Below are positions 16,979 to 24,894 of a DNA stretch of 37,698 bases, in pieces. This stretch comes from Glycomyces fuscus (GTDB lineage: Bacteria; Actinomycetota; Actinomycetes; Streptosporangiales; Streptosporangiaceae): contig NYMS01000055.1 of the NCBI GenBank assembly GCA_002529455.1, positions 1 through 37,698 of the forward strand, written 5' to 3'. Made by a program: the position numbers and the translations under genes. Below the pieces are notes generated by a model that worked only from the letters and a program-made list of their open reading frames with translations, searched no databases and had not been told where the DNA came from. How positions within the stretch are numbered: position 1 is the stretch's first letter; each line of letters starts with the position of its first letter.

Positions 16979-17024
16979 GCGGGGCCTGTGGGGCGCACCG
17001 CTCGGTGTGCCCCACAGGCCCCGC
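16979..17024. terminator. Strong bidirectional terminator between mycP and eccC
   Basis: The arms 16979-17000 and 17003-17024 are complementary over 22 bases with a single G/A difference (one wobble pair), giving a long GC-rich hairpin. It begins four bases after the mycosin stop codon and lies 19 bases beyond the eccC stop, so it can serve both convergent genes. Confidence 0.9.
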
Positions 17025-17043
17025 CCGCCCCCGTCGCGGGGGC

Positions 17044-20000
17044 TCAGTCCTCGGCGCCCTCGGCGATGGCCAGCTGCACCTCCACCGGATCGCGGCGCGC
17101 GATCCACAGGGCGCGGCCCGGAGGCATCGTCCGCGCCCGGATGTTGCCGAACAGCATGCCCTCGGAGGGCGGGGCGGACAGCATGATGCTGGGCGTGTTG
17201 GAGTCGATGAGCGTCCGGATGACGGGGTCGCCGGAGGCCCGGCTGAAACCGCCCGCGGCGTGCACGAGCACCACGTGCATGCCGATCTCCGCGCCCTGGC
17301 TGAGCATCGGCAGGAGCGGGGCCAGCGGGTTGGCCCCGCTGCCGGAGACCATCTCGAAGTCGTCGATGATGATGAACAGCTCGGGGCCGGTCCACCAGTC
17401 GCGCTTGCGGATGCGGTCGGGGGTGATGTCGGGTCCGGGCAGGCGCGCCTTCATGGCCTGCGCGGCGGCGGCCATCATCTCCTTGACGTTCTCGCCCGAC
17501 ACCGCGTAGCCCAGCTGCATCTCCTTGGGCACGGCGTCGTAGAGCTGGCGGCGCTGGTCGGCGAGGACGACCCGGGCGGTGGTCGGACCGTAGTGGCTGC
17601 GGATCGCGTTGGTGATGTGGCGCAGCAGGGTCGTCTTGCCGGTCTCGGTGTCGCCGACCACGAGCAGGTGCGGTGTGACGCCGAAGTCGTGCCAGAACGG
17701 CTGCATCCGGCGGCTCTCCAGGCCCATGGGCACCTTGAGGCCGCCCGCCTTGGTGAGCTCGGAACCGGGCAGCTCGCGGGCGTGCAGGATCGGGGGCAGG
17801 GTGCGCACCGGCGGGGCGGGCGGTCCGGTCCAGGCCGCGCGCACGCGCTCGATGAGCTCGCCCGTGCCCGCGGACAGCGAGACCGAGTCGGCGTTGCCGT
17901 CGGCGCGGGGCAGGCCGGTGAGCAGGTGGTGCTTGGTGTCGGTGATGCCGCGTCCGGGCACGCGGGGCACGGTCTGCGCCGCGCGCATGTGGACCATGGA
18001 GTCGACGGGGTCGCCCATCCTCAGTTCGAAGCGGGTGCCCATCAGGTCGCGGATGCCGGTGTGGAAGTCGGCCCAGCGCGGGGAGGCGACCACGATGTGC
18101 AGCCCGTAGTTGAGGCCGCGCTGCACGAGTTGGACGATGGGGCCGACCAGGTCCGCGTAGTCCTGGCGGATGGTGCCCCAGCCGTCGATGACGAAGAAGA
18201 CGTCGCCGTAGGGCTCGTCGGCGAACTCCCCGGCGGCGCGGCGCCTGCGGTAGGTGTTCATGGAGTCGATGCCGTGCTCGGCGAAGAACGTCTCGCGCCG
18301 GGTGAGCAGCTCGTTCATCTCCATGACGGTGCGGGTGATGCGCCGCTCGTCGGTGCGCGTGACGACGCTGCCCACGTGCGGCAGGTCCTTGAGCGAGGTC
18401 AGCACGCCGCCGCCGCAGTCGATCCCGTAGAACTGGACCTGGGCGGGGGTGTTGCACACCGCCAGGGTGAGGATGAGCGTGGCCAGCATGGTGCTCTTGC
18501 CGCTCTGGGGGCCGCCCGCGATGCCGACGTGCCCGCCGGCCCCGGTCAGGTCGGCGACCAGGGGCAGGCGCTTGTGCTCGAAGGGCCGGTCGATGATCCC
18601 CAGCGGCACGCGCAGGACGGTCTCCTTGTCCTGCCAGGCCAGACCGCCCGGGGGCAGGCGGGTGCCGATCATGGCGAGCAGCTCGTCCACGAGCGGCGGC
18701 ACCTCCAGCGGGGGCAGCCACACCTCGCGGGCCGCCGGGCCGAGGCCGTCCATCCGCGCCAGCGCCGTCGCGAGGAGGGACTCGCCGCTCTCCTCCTCCT
18801 GGACCTCGGGCTGCTCGGGTTCGGGGGCGTTCGCGGCCACGGGGGTGTCGGAGAAGAGCACCACCTCGCCGCCGACCGTGTTCCTGCGGGCGGCGCGGCG
18901 CTTGACGCGGTAGGGGCCCGAGACGTAGGCGGCCTTGAAGCGGGTGAGGGTCTCGGTGTCGGTCTTGAGGTAGCCGTTGCCCGGGGAGGAGGGGAGCTGG
19001 TGGGCGTCGGGGACGCCGAGCACGCCGCGGCTCTCGATGGCGGAGAAGGTGCGCAGCGCGATCCGGTAGGACAGGTGGCCCTCCAGCTGGTGCATGCGCC
19101 CCTCGTCCAGGCGCTGGGAGGCCAGCAGGAGGTGGACGCCGAGGCTGCGGCCCAGGCGCCCGATCATCACGAACAGGTCCATGAAGTCGCGGTGGGCGGC
19201 GAGCAGCTCGCTGAACTCGTCGACGACCACGAACAGCGTGGGCATCGGCTCCATGTCCGGGTTGGTCTCGCGGGCCCTCTCGTACTCCAGGGCGGAGCTG
19301 AAGTTGCCCGCGGCGCGCAGCTGCTCCTGGCGGCGGACCAGCTCGCCGTGCAGGGCGTCCTGCATGCGGTCCACCAGGATGGCCTCGTCCGCCAGGTTGG
19401 TGATGAGCGCGGAGGTGTGCCGCAGCTTGTCGAGGCCGATGAAGGTGGCGCCGCCCTTGAAGTCGACGAGCACGAAGTTGAGGGTCTCGGAGGAGTGGGT
19501 CAGGGCCAGGCCGAGCACCAGGGTGCGCAGCAGCTCGCTCTTGCCCGAGCCGGTGGCGCCGATGAGCATGCCGTGCGGGCCCATGCCGCCCAGCGCCGAC
19601 TCCTTGAGGTCCAGCTCCAGCGGCGCCCCGTCCGCGTTCATGCCGATGGGCACGCGCAGCCGGTCCTTCTCGTGCAGCTCGCTCCACATGCGCTCGGAGT
19701 CGTGCCGGTGCAGGTCGGGGATGCCCAGGAGCGTGGTCAGCTCGAAGTCGGTGGTGAGCGGCTCGGTGACCTCGACGACCATGCCGATCCGGTAGGGCGA
19801 GAGCAGGCGGGCCAGGGAGGTGGCGCGGGGGAGGCTCAGGGTGTCGGGCCTGCCCAGCACCTCCTCGGTGTCGCGGCCGCTGTGGTCGCGCGAGAGCATC
19901 ACCAGGCGCTCGGGCTCCACCCGCAGGGCCAGGGTGTAGGGGTCGTCCTCGGGGGGCATCGGGTCGGCGACGTCGATGACGACGGCGTTGCGGTAGCCGC

Positions 20001-21012
20001 CGCCCAGCATGCGCGACCCCGGGGGGACGCGCCCGCCGTCCACGACGATGACGGTGAAGGGCTCCTCGCGGCTGGGGACGGCGGTGGGGTCGAAGCGGGG
20101 GCGGTCGGCCAGGTCCGGGACGAGCTGTTCGAGCTCCATCGCGTCCGTGCACAGCAGCCGGGCCTGGCCCGCGCCGTCGCGCGCGGTGGGGTGCTGGCTG
20201 TGGGGCAGCCACTTGGCCCACGACCACAGGGGCAGGGACTCGGCGGAGGCGCACACGGCGACGCGCAGCTCGTCGTGGGCGTGGAAGACGGTGAGCTGGC
20301 CGAGGAGGGCGCGGACGAGGCCGCGGCTGGCGTCCAGGTCGCCGCGCATGGTGATGCGGGAGTATCCGCGCAGGTAGATCTGGACCGGCTGGTCCTCGAC
20401 GGTTCCGTAGGCGCGGATGAAGCGGCGCAGCGCGTGGGCGCTGAGGGGTTCGAGGTCCTCCACCGGCTTGGAGGAGACCGGGGAGATGGTCATGGACAGC
20501 GCCTGCTCGCCCACGGCCATGCGCGCCTCCGCGAAGTCGTCGTCGGTGCCCCGTCGCTCCCACAGCCGGGAGGTGCGCACGATCGACCACAGGGCGTCCG
20601 GGTGGGGCGCCCGCCACAGCATCGCGTCGCGCTGCTCGGTGACCACCCCCCGCAGGCGGGTGCGCATCTGCTTGAGGTAGCGCAGGTAGTCGCGGCGGTC
20701 GTCGTTGAGCTGGCGGCGGCGCTCCAGCATGGTGCGCAGGTACTGGCCGCCGAGCATGACCACGGCGCCCACGAGCATCATCCCGCCCGCCAGGTAGGGC
20801 ATGACGGAGCTGCCGCCCCCTCCCGTCGAGCCGGGACGGATGAACAGCAGGACCATCGCCATCGAGGTCATGGCCATCGGCAGGTAGGTGAACACCGCCG
20901 AAACGTTGGCCTGCGCCTCGGGCAGCTCCGGGGGCTCCTGGAGGCTGACCTCGCCTGAGGGAAGGTCCGGCCCGGGACGCCGCGGAGGGCGGCGGACGAG
21001 GATCGTACTCAC
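17044..21012 (-). CDS. eccC: EccC, T7SS FtsK/SpoIIIE-type ATPase with three ATPase domains
   Basis: The motor and substrate receptor of the ESX system, fused as one 1322-residue chain (EccCa plus EccCb). Two N-terminal membrane segments (about residues 38-58 and 66-90) precede three FtsK-type domains. P-loops are GATGSGKS (about 485), GGPQSGKS (about 835) and GDTETGKT (about 1125). Walker B-like strands are LFVVVDEF, VFFVIDGW and LFIIIDDF. All three P-loops are intact. Known: ATPase 1 drives transport and the C-terminal domains bind WXG100 substrate tails. I chose GTG at 21012 (Val-Ser-Thr-Ile-Leu) because GGGAGG lies just upstream and the protein proper begins there; the frame stays open upstream to an ATG at 21117, but that part is proline/glycine filler with no ribosome site. 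It is divergent from the eccD operon. Confidence 0.95.
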   Translation of the reverse strand: MSTILVRRPPRRPGPDLPSGEVSLQEPPELPEAQANVSAVFTYLPMAMTSMAMVLLFIRPGSTGGGGSSVMPYLAGGMMLVGAVVMLGGQYLRTMLERRRQLNDDRRDYLRYLKQMRTRLRGVVTEQRDAMLWRAPHPDALWSIVRTSRLWERRGTDDDFAEARMAVGEQALSMTISPVSSKPVEDLEPLSAHALRRFIRAYGTVEDQPVQIYLRGYSRITMRGDLDASRGLVRALLGQLTVFHAHDELRVAVCASAESLPLWSWAKWLPHSQHPTARDGAGQARLLCTDAMELEQLVPDLADRPRFDPTAVPSREEPFTVIVVDGGRVPPGSRMLGGGYRNAVVIDVADPMPPEDDPYTLALRVEPERLVMLSRDHSGRDTEEVLGRPDTLSLPRATSLARLLSPYRIGMVVEVTEPLTTDFELTTLLGIPDLHRHDSERMWSELHEKDRLRVPIGMNADGAPLELDLKESALGGMGPHGMLIGATGSGKSELLRTLVLGLALTHSSETLNFVLVDFKGGATFIGLDKLRHTSALITNLADEAILVDRMQDALHGELVRRQEQLRAAGNFSSALEYERARETNPDMEPMPTLFVVVDEFSELLAAHRDFMDLFVMIGRLGRSLGVHLLLASQRLDEGRMHQLEGHLSYRIALRTFSAIESRGVLGVPDAHQLPSSPGNGYLKTDTETLTRFKAAYVSGPYRVKRRAARRNTVGGEVVLFSDTPVAANAPEPEQPEVQEEESGESLLATALARMDGLGPAAREVWLPPLEVPPLVDELLAMIGTRLPPGGLAWQDKETVLRVPLGIIDRPFEHKRLPLVADLTGAGGHVGIAGGPQSGKSTMLATLILTLAVCNTPAQVQFYGIDCGGGVLTSLKDLPHVGSVVTRTDERRITRTVMEMNELLTRRETFFAEHGIDSMNTYRRRRAAGEFADEPYGDVFFVIDGWGTIRQDYADLVGPIVQLVQRGLNYGLHIVVASPRWADFHTGIRDLMGTRFELRMGDPVDSMVHMRAAQTVPRVPGRGITDTKHHLLTGLPRADGNADSVSLSAGTGELIERVRAAWTGPPAPPVRTLPPILHARELPGSELTKAGGLKVPMGLESRRMQPFWHDFGVTPHLLVVGDTETGKTTLLRHITNAIRSHYGPTTARVVLADQRRQLYDAVPKEMQLGYAVSGENVKEMMAAAAQAMKARLPGPDITPDRIRKRDWWTGPELFIIIDDFEMVSGSGANPLAPLLPMLSQGAEIGMHVVLVHAAGGFSRASGDPVIRTLIDSNTPSIMLSAPPSEGMLFGNIRARTMPPGRALWIARRDPVEVQLAIAEGAED

Positions 21013-21102
21013 AGGGCGGGGTCCTCCCTTGCAGGAAACAACGGGGAGCGGTCCGGAACCGGGACCGTAACCCGTGTCCGGTACCGGGCTCCCGAAGCAG
21101 AA

Positions 21103-21139
21103 CACTACTGTTGCCAACTAAAGTGACAGACACCAAAAT
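21103..21139 (+). promoter_or_regulatory. Putative eccD-operon promoter with overlapping dyad in an AT-rich island
   Basis: TTGCCA (21111-21116) and CAAAAT (21134-21139) are separated by 17 bases and match -35/-10 consensus at 5/6 and 4/6. A dyad CACT-(3)-GTTG-C-CAAC-(3)-AGTG at 21103-21125 overlaps the -35 element and could bind a repressor. The stretch of about 21100-21160 is conspicuously AT-rich against the surrounding sequence. The same region must also hold the divergent eccC promoter; CTGTCA with TAGTGT at 16 bases on the minus strand is a weaker candidate. Confidence 0.55.
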
Positions 21140-21230
21140 TTAAAACAACACACCTCCAAAATGGGTCGTCGGAGTGTTACCGTCACTTCCGCCCCTGTCA
21201 CGACCCCGCCTCATGATGGGCCCCCACCGG

Positions 21231-22631
21231 ATGAACGATGTCGCCTCCCCGGACCTGTGCCGACTGCTGATCCGCGCCCCCGGGCGCTCCTTCGAGATCG
21301 CGGCGCCCACCGAGGTCCCCCTCGCCGAGATCCTGCCCACCCTCGTGCTCTACGCCGAGGGTGACAACGGCGAGGACCTGGACGAGAGCGGCCTGGAGCA
21401 CGACGGATGGGTCCTCCAGCAGCTGGGCGACGAGCCCCTGGAGGAGGACGAGACCCTCCGCTCCCTGGGGCTCTGCCACGGCGAGACCCTCTACCTGCGC
21501 CCCCGCCGCGACCAGCTGCCGCCGGTGCACTTCGACGACCTGACCGACGGCGTCGCGACCGGCATGGGCGAGCGCTCCGACCGGTGGCGCCCCGAGTCCA
21601 CGCGCGTCCTGCTCCAGGCGCTGGGGCTGGTCGTGCTGTTCACCGGCCTGGCCGTCCTGGTCAGCGGCGGCCCCGGCCTCCTGACCGCGGTGTCCGCCGC
21701 GTGCTCCGCGATCCTCATGCTGCTGTCGGCCTGGGCGGCCTCGCGGGCCATGGGCGACCTGACCGCCGCCACCGGTCTGGCCGCGGCGGCCACCCTGTAC
21801 ATGGCGGTGGCCGGGGCGTCCGTCCCCTCGGGCGACCCCGGGACCGTCCTGACCGGGGCGCGCGTGCTCACGGGCTCCGTGACCGCGGCGGGGGCCAGCG
21901 TTCTCGGCCTGGCCGCGGTGGCGGGCTCCGTGCCCTTCTTCACCGGCCTGTTCACCGCCGAGGTGCTGTGCGCGCTGGGCGCGCTCGCCCTGATGTTCAT
22001 CCCCGGCGCCACGCTCCCGGCCGTGGCGGGGATGGTGGCCCTCATCGCGCTGCTCCTGGGCACCTTCGCCCCCCAGCTGGCCTTCCGCCTGTCCGGTCTG
22101 AAGCTGCCGCCGCTGCCCTCCAACCCCGACCAGCTCCAGGAGGGCATCGAGCCCTATCCGGCGCGCGGGGTCCTGGACCGCGCCGCGCTGGCCGACCGGT
22201 TCCAGACCGCCCTGTACGCGTCCACCGGCGCCGTCCTGGCGGCCTGCCTGGTCGTGCTCGCCGCCTCCCCCGGATGGGTGCCGATCACGCTGTGCGTGGT
22301 GGTGTCACTGGTGATGCTGCTCCAGTCACGCGGGCTGGCGGGGGCCTGGCAGCGCTCCTTCGTGGTCGCACCGCCCTGGCTCGGGCTGACCGCGCTGGTG
22401 CTGGTCCTGGTGTGGACGGCCGCCCCCCTGCCCCGGACGCTCGCGATGGTGGGCCTGTTCGCCGCCTCCGCGATCCTGGCGGTGGTGTCGTGGAACCTGC
22501 CGGGCACGCGTCCCCTGCCGCACTGGGGCAGGGCCGCCGAGATCATCCAGTCGCTGCTGACGGTGGCCATCGTGCCCCTGGTCCTGGCCGGTTTCGGCGT
22601 GTTCTCGCTCCTGCGCGGAATCGGCGGCTGA
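21231..22631 (+). CDS. eccD: EccD, T7SS membrane channel component
   Basis: An integral membrane subunit of the ESX core. An N-terminal ubiquitin-like domain (CRLLIRAPGRSFEIAAP onward, about residues 10-90) and a linker precede about 11 hydrophobic helices (from about residue 125 to the C-terminus), the known EccD layout in which dimers form the bulk of the membrane complex. I chose ATG 21231 (Met-Asn-Asp-Val) because the domain begins right after it; in-frame alternatives are ATG 21213/21216 and GTG 21174, none with a clear ribosome site, so the start is uncertain. It is the first gene of a long operon and is separated by a single base from eccB. Confidence 0.93.
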   Translation: MNDVASPDLCRLLIRAPGRSFEIAAPTEVPLAEILPTLVLYAEGDNGEDLDESGLEHDGWVLQQLGDEPLEEDETLRSLGLCHGETLYLRPRRDQLPPVHFDDLTDGVATGMGERSDRWRPESTRVLLQALGLVVLFTGLAVLVSGGPGLLTAVSAACSAILMLLSAWAASRAMGDLTAATGLAAAATLYMAVAGASVPSGDPGTVLTGARVLTGSVTAAGASVLGLAAVAGSVPFFTGLFTAEVLCALGALALMFIPGATLPAVAGMVALIALLLGTFAPQLAFRLSGLKLPPLPSNPDQLQEGIEPYPARGVLDRAALADRFQTALYASTGAVLAACLVVLAASPGWVPITLCVVVSLVMLLQSRGLAGAWQRSFVVAPPWLGLTALVLVLVWTAAPLPRTLAMVGLFAASAILAVVSWNLPGTRPLPHWGRAAEIIQSLLTVAIVPLVLAGFGVFSLLRGIGG

Positions 22632-22632
22632 C

Positions 22633-24075
22633 ATGCAGTCACGTCGCGACAGGGTGATGGCCCACAACTTCACCGTGGGCCGACTGGGCACGGCCATGCT
22701 GGAGGGCGACCCCGACGCGGTCGACGCCCCCATGCGCCGCACCCGCACCGGCACCTACATCGGCATCGCGATCGCCGCGGTGCTGTGCATCGGCTTCCTC
22801 GTCTTCGGCCTCATCTTCCCCGGAGGCGCGACCAGCTGGCGCCAGGAGGGGCGGCTGATCGTGGACCGCGACACCGGGGCCTCCTACCTCTACTCCTCCG
22901 GGGTGCTGCGCCCCGTGGACAACAACGCCTCGGCCCGCCTGATCCAGGGCGCCGACGCCGCCGTGAGCCTGGTCTCGGCCAGGTCCCTGGAGGGCGTCCC
23001 CGTGGGCGGGCCCGTCGGCATCGCCGGCGCACCCGACGCCCTGCCGGGGGCCGAAGGGCTGGAGGAATCGGTGTGGCGGCTGTGCGCGCTGCCACCCGAG
23101 GGCGAGGAGGAGCGGGGCCGCACCGCCCTGGTGATCGGCACGGCCCCCGACCCGGCTCCGCCCGCCGCCGACCAGGCGGTCCTGGTCTCCGGGCCGGACG
23201 AGGCCCCGCAGCTGCTGTGGAACGGGACCCGCCTGCGCCTGGACGAGGAGGGCGGCGCCGTCCAGGCCCTCGGCTACGGCACGAGCGAGGCCCTGCCCGT
23301 CACCTCCGCCTTCCTCAACACCGTGCCCACGGGCCCCGACCTGACCGCGCCGGAGGTCCCGGGCGCCGGCGAGGACGCGGGCGAGCTTGCGGGCGAGCCC
23401 CGGCGCGTGGGACAGGTGTTCGCCGTGTCCGCCGCCGAGCAGGACGTCCAGCACTACCTGCTCACCCGGGACGGCCTGGTGCCGCTCACCACGACGCAGG
23501 CGCTGCTGCTGCTCGCCGACCCCGACGTCTCGGGCTCCGCCTACCCCGACAGCCCTCCCGAGGCGCTGCCCCTGCCCGCGGGAGAGGCGCACGCCCGGCT
23601 GGCCGAGGGCTCCGGTCCGCGGGAGGAGCGGCACCCGGCGGCTCCTCCGACCCTGGTCGGGGTCGGTTCGAGCGTGCCGTGCCTGCGGCTGGCCCCCGAC
23701 GGCTCGCTGTCGCTGACCATGGACGACCCCGCCGGGGTGGAGGCGTGGCCGGTGCAGGAGAGGCCCGGGATCGTTCCGGGCTGCCCGACCCCCGACCTGG
23801 TGGGCATCGCCTCCGGCCGGGGGGCCGTCGCCGCCGCCCGGCCCGTGGGCGGCGGAGGCGCCTCCACCACCCACTACCTCGTCACCGACAGCGCGGCGAA
23901 GTACCCGGTGCTCGACGACAGCGCCCTGGCCGCGCTCGGCTACCAGACCGGTCAGGCCGTTCCGGTCCCGACCTCCCTCCTGAGGCTGCTTCCCTCCGGG
24001 CCGGTGCTCGACCCGGAGGCGGCCGCCCTTCCGCTGGCGTCCTCGTCGATGGTCGAGGACGCCGGATGCCCCTGA
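22633..24075 (+). CDS. eccB: EccB, T7SS membrane core component
   Basis: A 480-residue single-pass protein with a short cytoplasmic N-terminus (MQSRRDRVMAHNFTVGRL), one membrane helix at residues 40-62, and a large extracytoplasmic domain, the standard EccB form. The typical early SRRDRV motif and a post-membrane GRLIVDRDTGASYLY segment are present. Cysteines in the outer domain (LCALP, VPCLR, PGCPT and the last-but-one residue) could form disulfides. Known: EccB assembles with EccC and EccD in the ESX membrane complex and its outer domain projects into the cell envelope. It starts one base after the eccD stop, so the two are surely co-translated. Confidence 0.95.
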   Translation: MQSRRDRVMAHNFTVGRLGTAMLEGDPDAVDAPMRRTRTGTYIGIAIAAVLCIGFLVFGLIFPGGATSWRQEGRLIVDRDTGASYLYSSGVLRPVDNNASARLIQGADAAVSLVSARSLEGVPVGGPVGIAGAPDALPGAEGLEESVWRLCALPPEGEEERGRTALVIGTAPDPAPPAADQAVLVSGPDEAPQLLWNGTRLRLDEEGGAVQALGYGTSEALPVTSAFLNTVPTGPDLTAPEVPGAGEDAGELAGEPRRVGQVFAVSAAEQDVQHYLLTRDGLVPLTTTQALLLLADPDVSGSAYPDSPPEALPLPAGEAHARLAEGSGPREERHPAAPPTLVGVGSSVPCLRLAPDGSLSLTMDDPAGVEAWPVQERPGIVPGCPTPDLVGIASGRGAVAAARPVGGGGASTTHYLVTDSAAKYPVLDDSALAALGYQTGQAVPVPTSLLRLLPSGPVLDPEAAALPLASSSMVEDAGCP

Positions 24076-24097
24076 TGGAACGAACAGAGGAGATCCC

Positions 24098-24424
24098 GTG
24101 GCAGACAGGACACGGACTACAGACGAGGCCGAGCGAATCGCCCAGGAGGCGATGACCGAGGCCCACGGCAACTGCAACACCATCTACACCAACGTGGACA
24201 GCACGCGCGACAGGCTCCGCATGTCCTGGCAGGGCGCGGCCTCCAACAAGTACAGCGAGGCGGTCGCCGGCTGGCTGGATGAGCTGCGGCTCATCACCAA
24301 CGACATGAACCGGATGATCGGCACCTTCGGCGGCACCGTCCACGCCATGCACGCCACCGAGGACGCGGCCATCATCACCGGTTCGCGGTGGATGAGCGAG
24401 CTGAACCCGAACCAGCCCGGCTGA
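24098..24424 (+). CDS. WXG100-family protein (EsxA/B-like) 1
   Basis: This 108-residue helical protein starts at GTG with GGAG upstream. It has the WXG turn as W44-Q-G46 between two predicted helices, and the length is right for the family. Known: WXG100 proteins form helical-hairpin dimers that are secreted by the ESX machine and dock on EccC. There is no clear YxxxD/E signal in its tail (the region reads MHATEDAA), so its partner may carry the signal. It lies 22 bases after eccB and is followed by a second WXG100-like gene, the usual tandem pair. A small stem-loop (24415-24432) surrounds its stop codon. Confidence 0.9.
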   Translation: MADRTRTTDEAERIAQEAMTEAHGNCNTIYTNVDSTRDRLRMSWQGAASNKYSEAVAGWLDELRLITNDMNRMIGTFGGTVHAMHATEDAAIITGSRWMSELNPNQPG

Positions 24425-24432
24425 GGCCGGGC
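24415..24432 (+). other. Stem-loop around the first WXG100 stop codon
   Basis: GCCCGGC and GCCGGGC form a perfect 7-bp stem with a TGAG loop that contains the stop codon. There is no T-run. It may stabilise the upstream message or reduce readthrough; function is inferred. Confidence 0.4.
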
Positions 24433-24475
24433 AGCCGCCCCCACCCCCACAAGCCCCTCTCCGGAAGGCGAGACC

Positions 24476-24778
24476 ATGACCATCAACGGTTTCGACGTCA
24501 GCTACGCCTACGTCGACGAGGCCACCAGCGAGCTGCGCACCCAGACGCAGGCCGTGCAGAGCCAGATCGAGTCGCTCGACGCCCAGATGCAGGTGGTCAA
24601 GGCAGACCTCGACGGTGCCATGGCCGCGGAGTACGACCGCAAGGTCGCGTCCTGGCGGGCCAACGTCATCGACATGCAGACCCTGCTGGGCAAGGCCGAG
24701 GCGGCCCTGAACGAGATCCGCAACAACTACTCCTCCACGGACGGGCGCGAGGCCATGAACTGGCAGGCCCTGATGTAG
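24476..24778 (+). CDS. WXG100-family protein (EsxA/B-like) 2, carries YxxxD signal
   Basis: A 100-residue, mostly helical protein and probable dimer partner of the preceding WXG100 protein. The WXG turn is replaced by LDG (residues 45-47); a Trp is absent there, as happens in one member of some Esx pairs. The tail contains YSSTD at 85-89, matching the general T7SS export motif YxxxD/E placed after the second helix. GGAAGGCGAG before the ATG is a fair ribosome site. Inferred: this member supplies the export signal for the heterodimer. Confidence 0.85.
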   Translation: MTINGFDVSYAYVDEATSELRTQTQAVQSQIESLDAQMQVVKADLDGAMAAEYDRKVASWRANVIDMQTLLGKAEAALNEIRNNYSSTDGREAMNWQALM

Positions 24779-24794
24779 TCCGCTTCCCCTCCCA

Positions 24795-24835
24795 GGGGCG
24801 GGCGCGCCCACCACTCCCTTCGGCGCGTCCGCCCC
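24795..24835 (+). terminator. GC-rich stem-loop after the WXG100 pair, possible attenuator
   Basis: The arms 24795-24808 and 24822-24835 pair over 14 bases with one wobble and a 13-base loop, 16 bases after the second WXG100 stop. It could partly terminate transcription or protect the abundant WXG100 message from 3' decay before the large downstream genes. Confidence 0.6.
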
Positions 24836-24863
24836 GCCCCACCCCCGACAATCCAGACGAACG

Positions 24864-24880
24864 ACCGCCCTGCGGGCGGT
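24864..24880 (+). promoter_or_regulatory. Small hairpin directly before the ribosome site of the 936-aa gene
   Basis: ACCGCCC-TGC-GGGCGGT is a perfect 7-bp stem with a 3-base loop, ending right at the start of the GAGGAGG ribosome site (24881 on) of the GTG start at 24895. Its position suggests an effect on translation initiation of the next gene, but nothing more can be shown. Confidence 0.4.
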
Positions 24881-24894
24881 GAGGAGGTCCTGAC

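Noticed and set aside
17005..20958. Plus-strand open frame of 1317 codons opposite eccC
   Set aside because: Shadow of eccC; its His/Gly/Val-rich product has no motif, while the minus strand has three P-loops and Walker B strands.
21013..21117. Longer eccC start at ATG 21117
   Set aside because: The extra 35 residues are unlike EccC and lack a ribosome site, and the extension covers the GGGAGG site of the GTG at 21012 and approaches the divergent promoter region.
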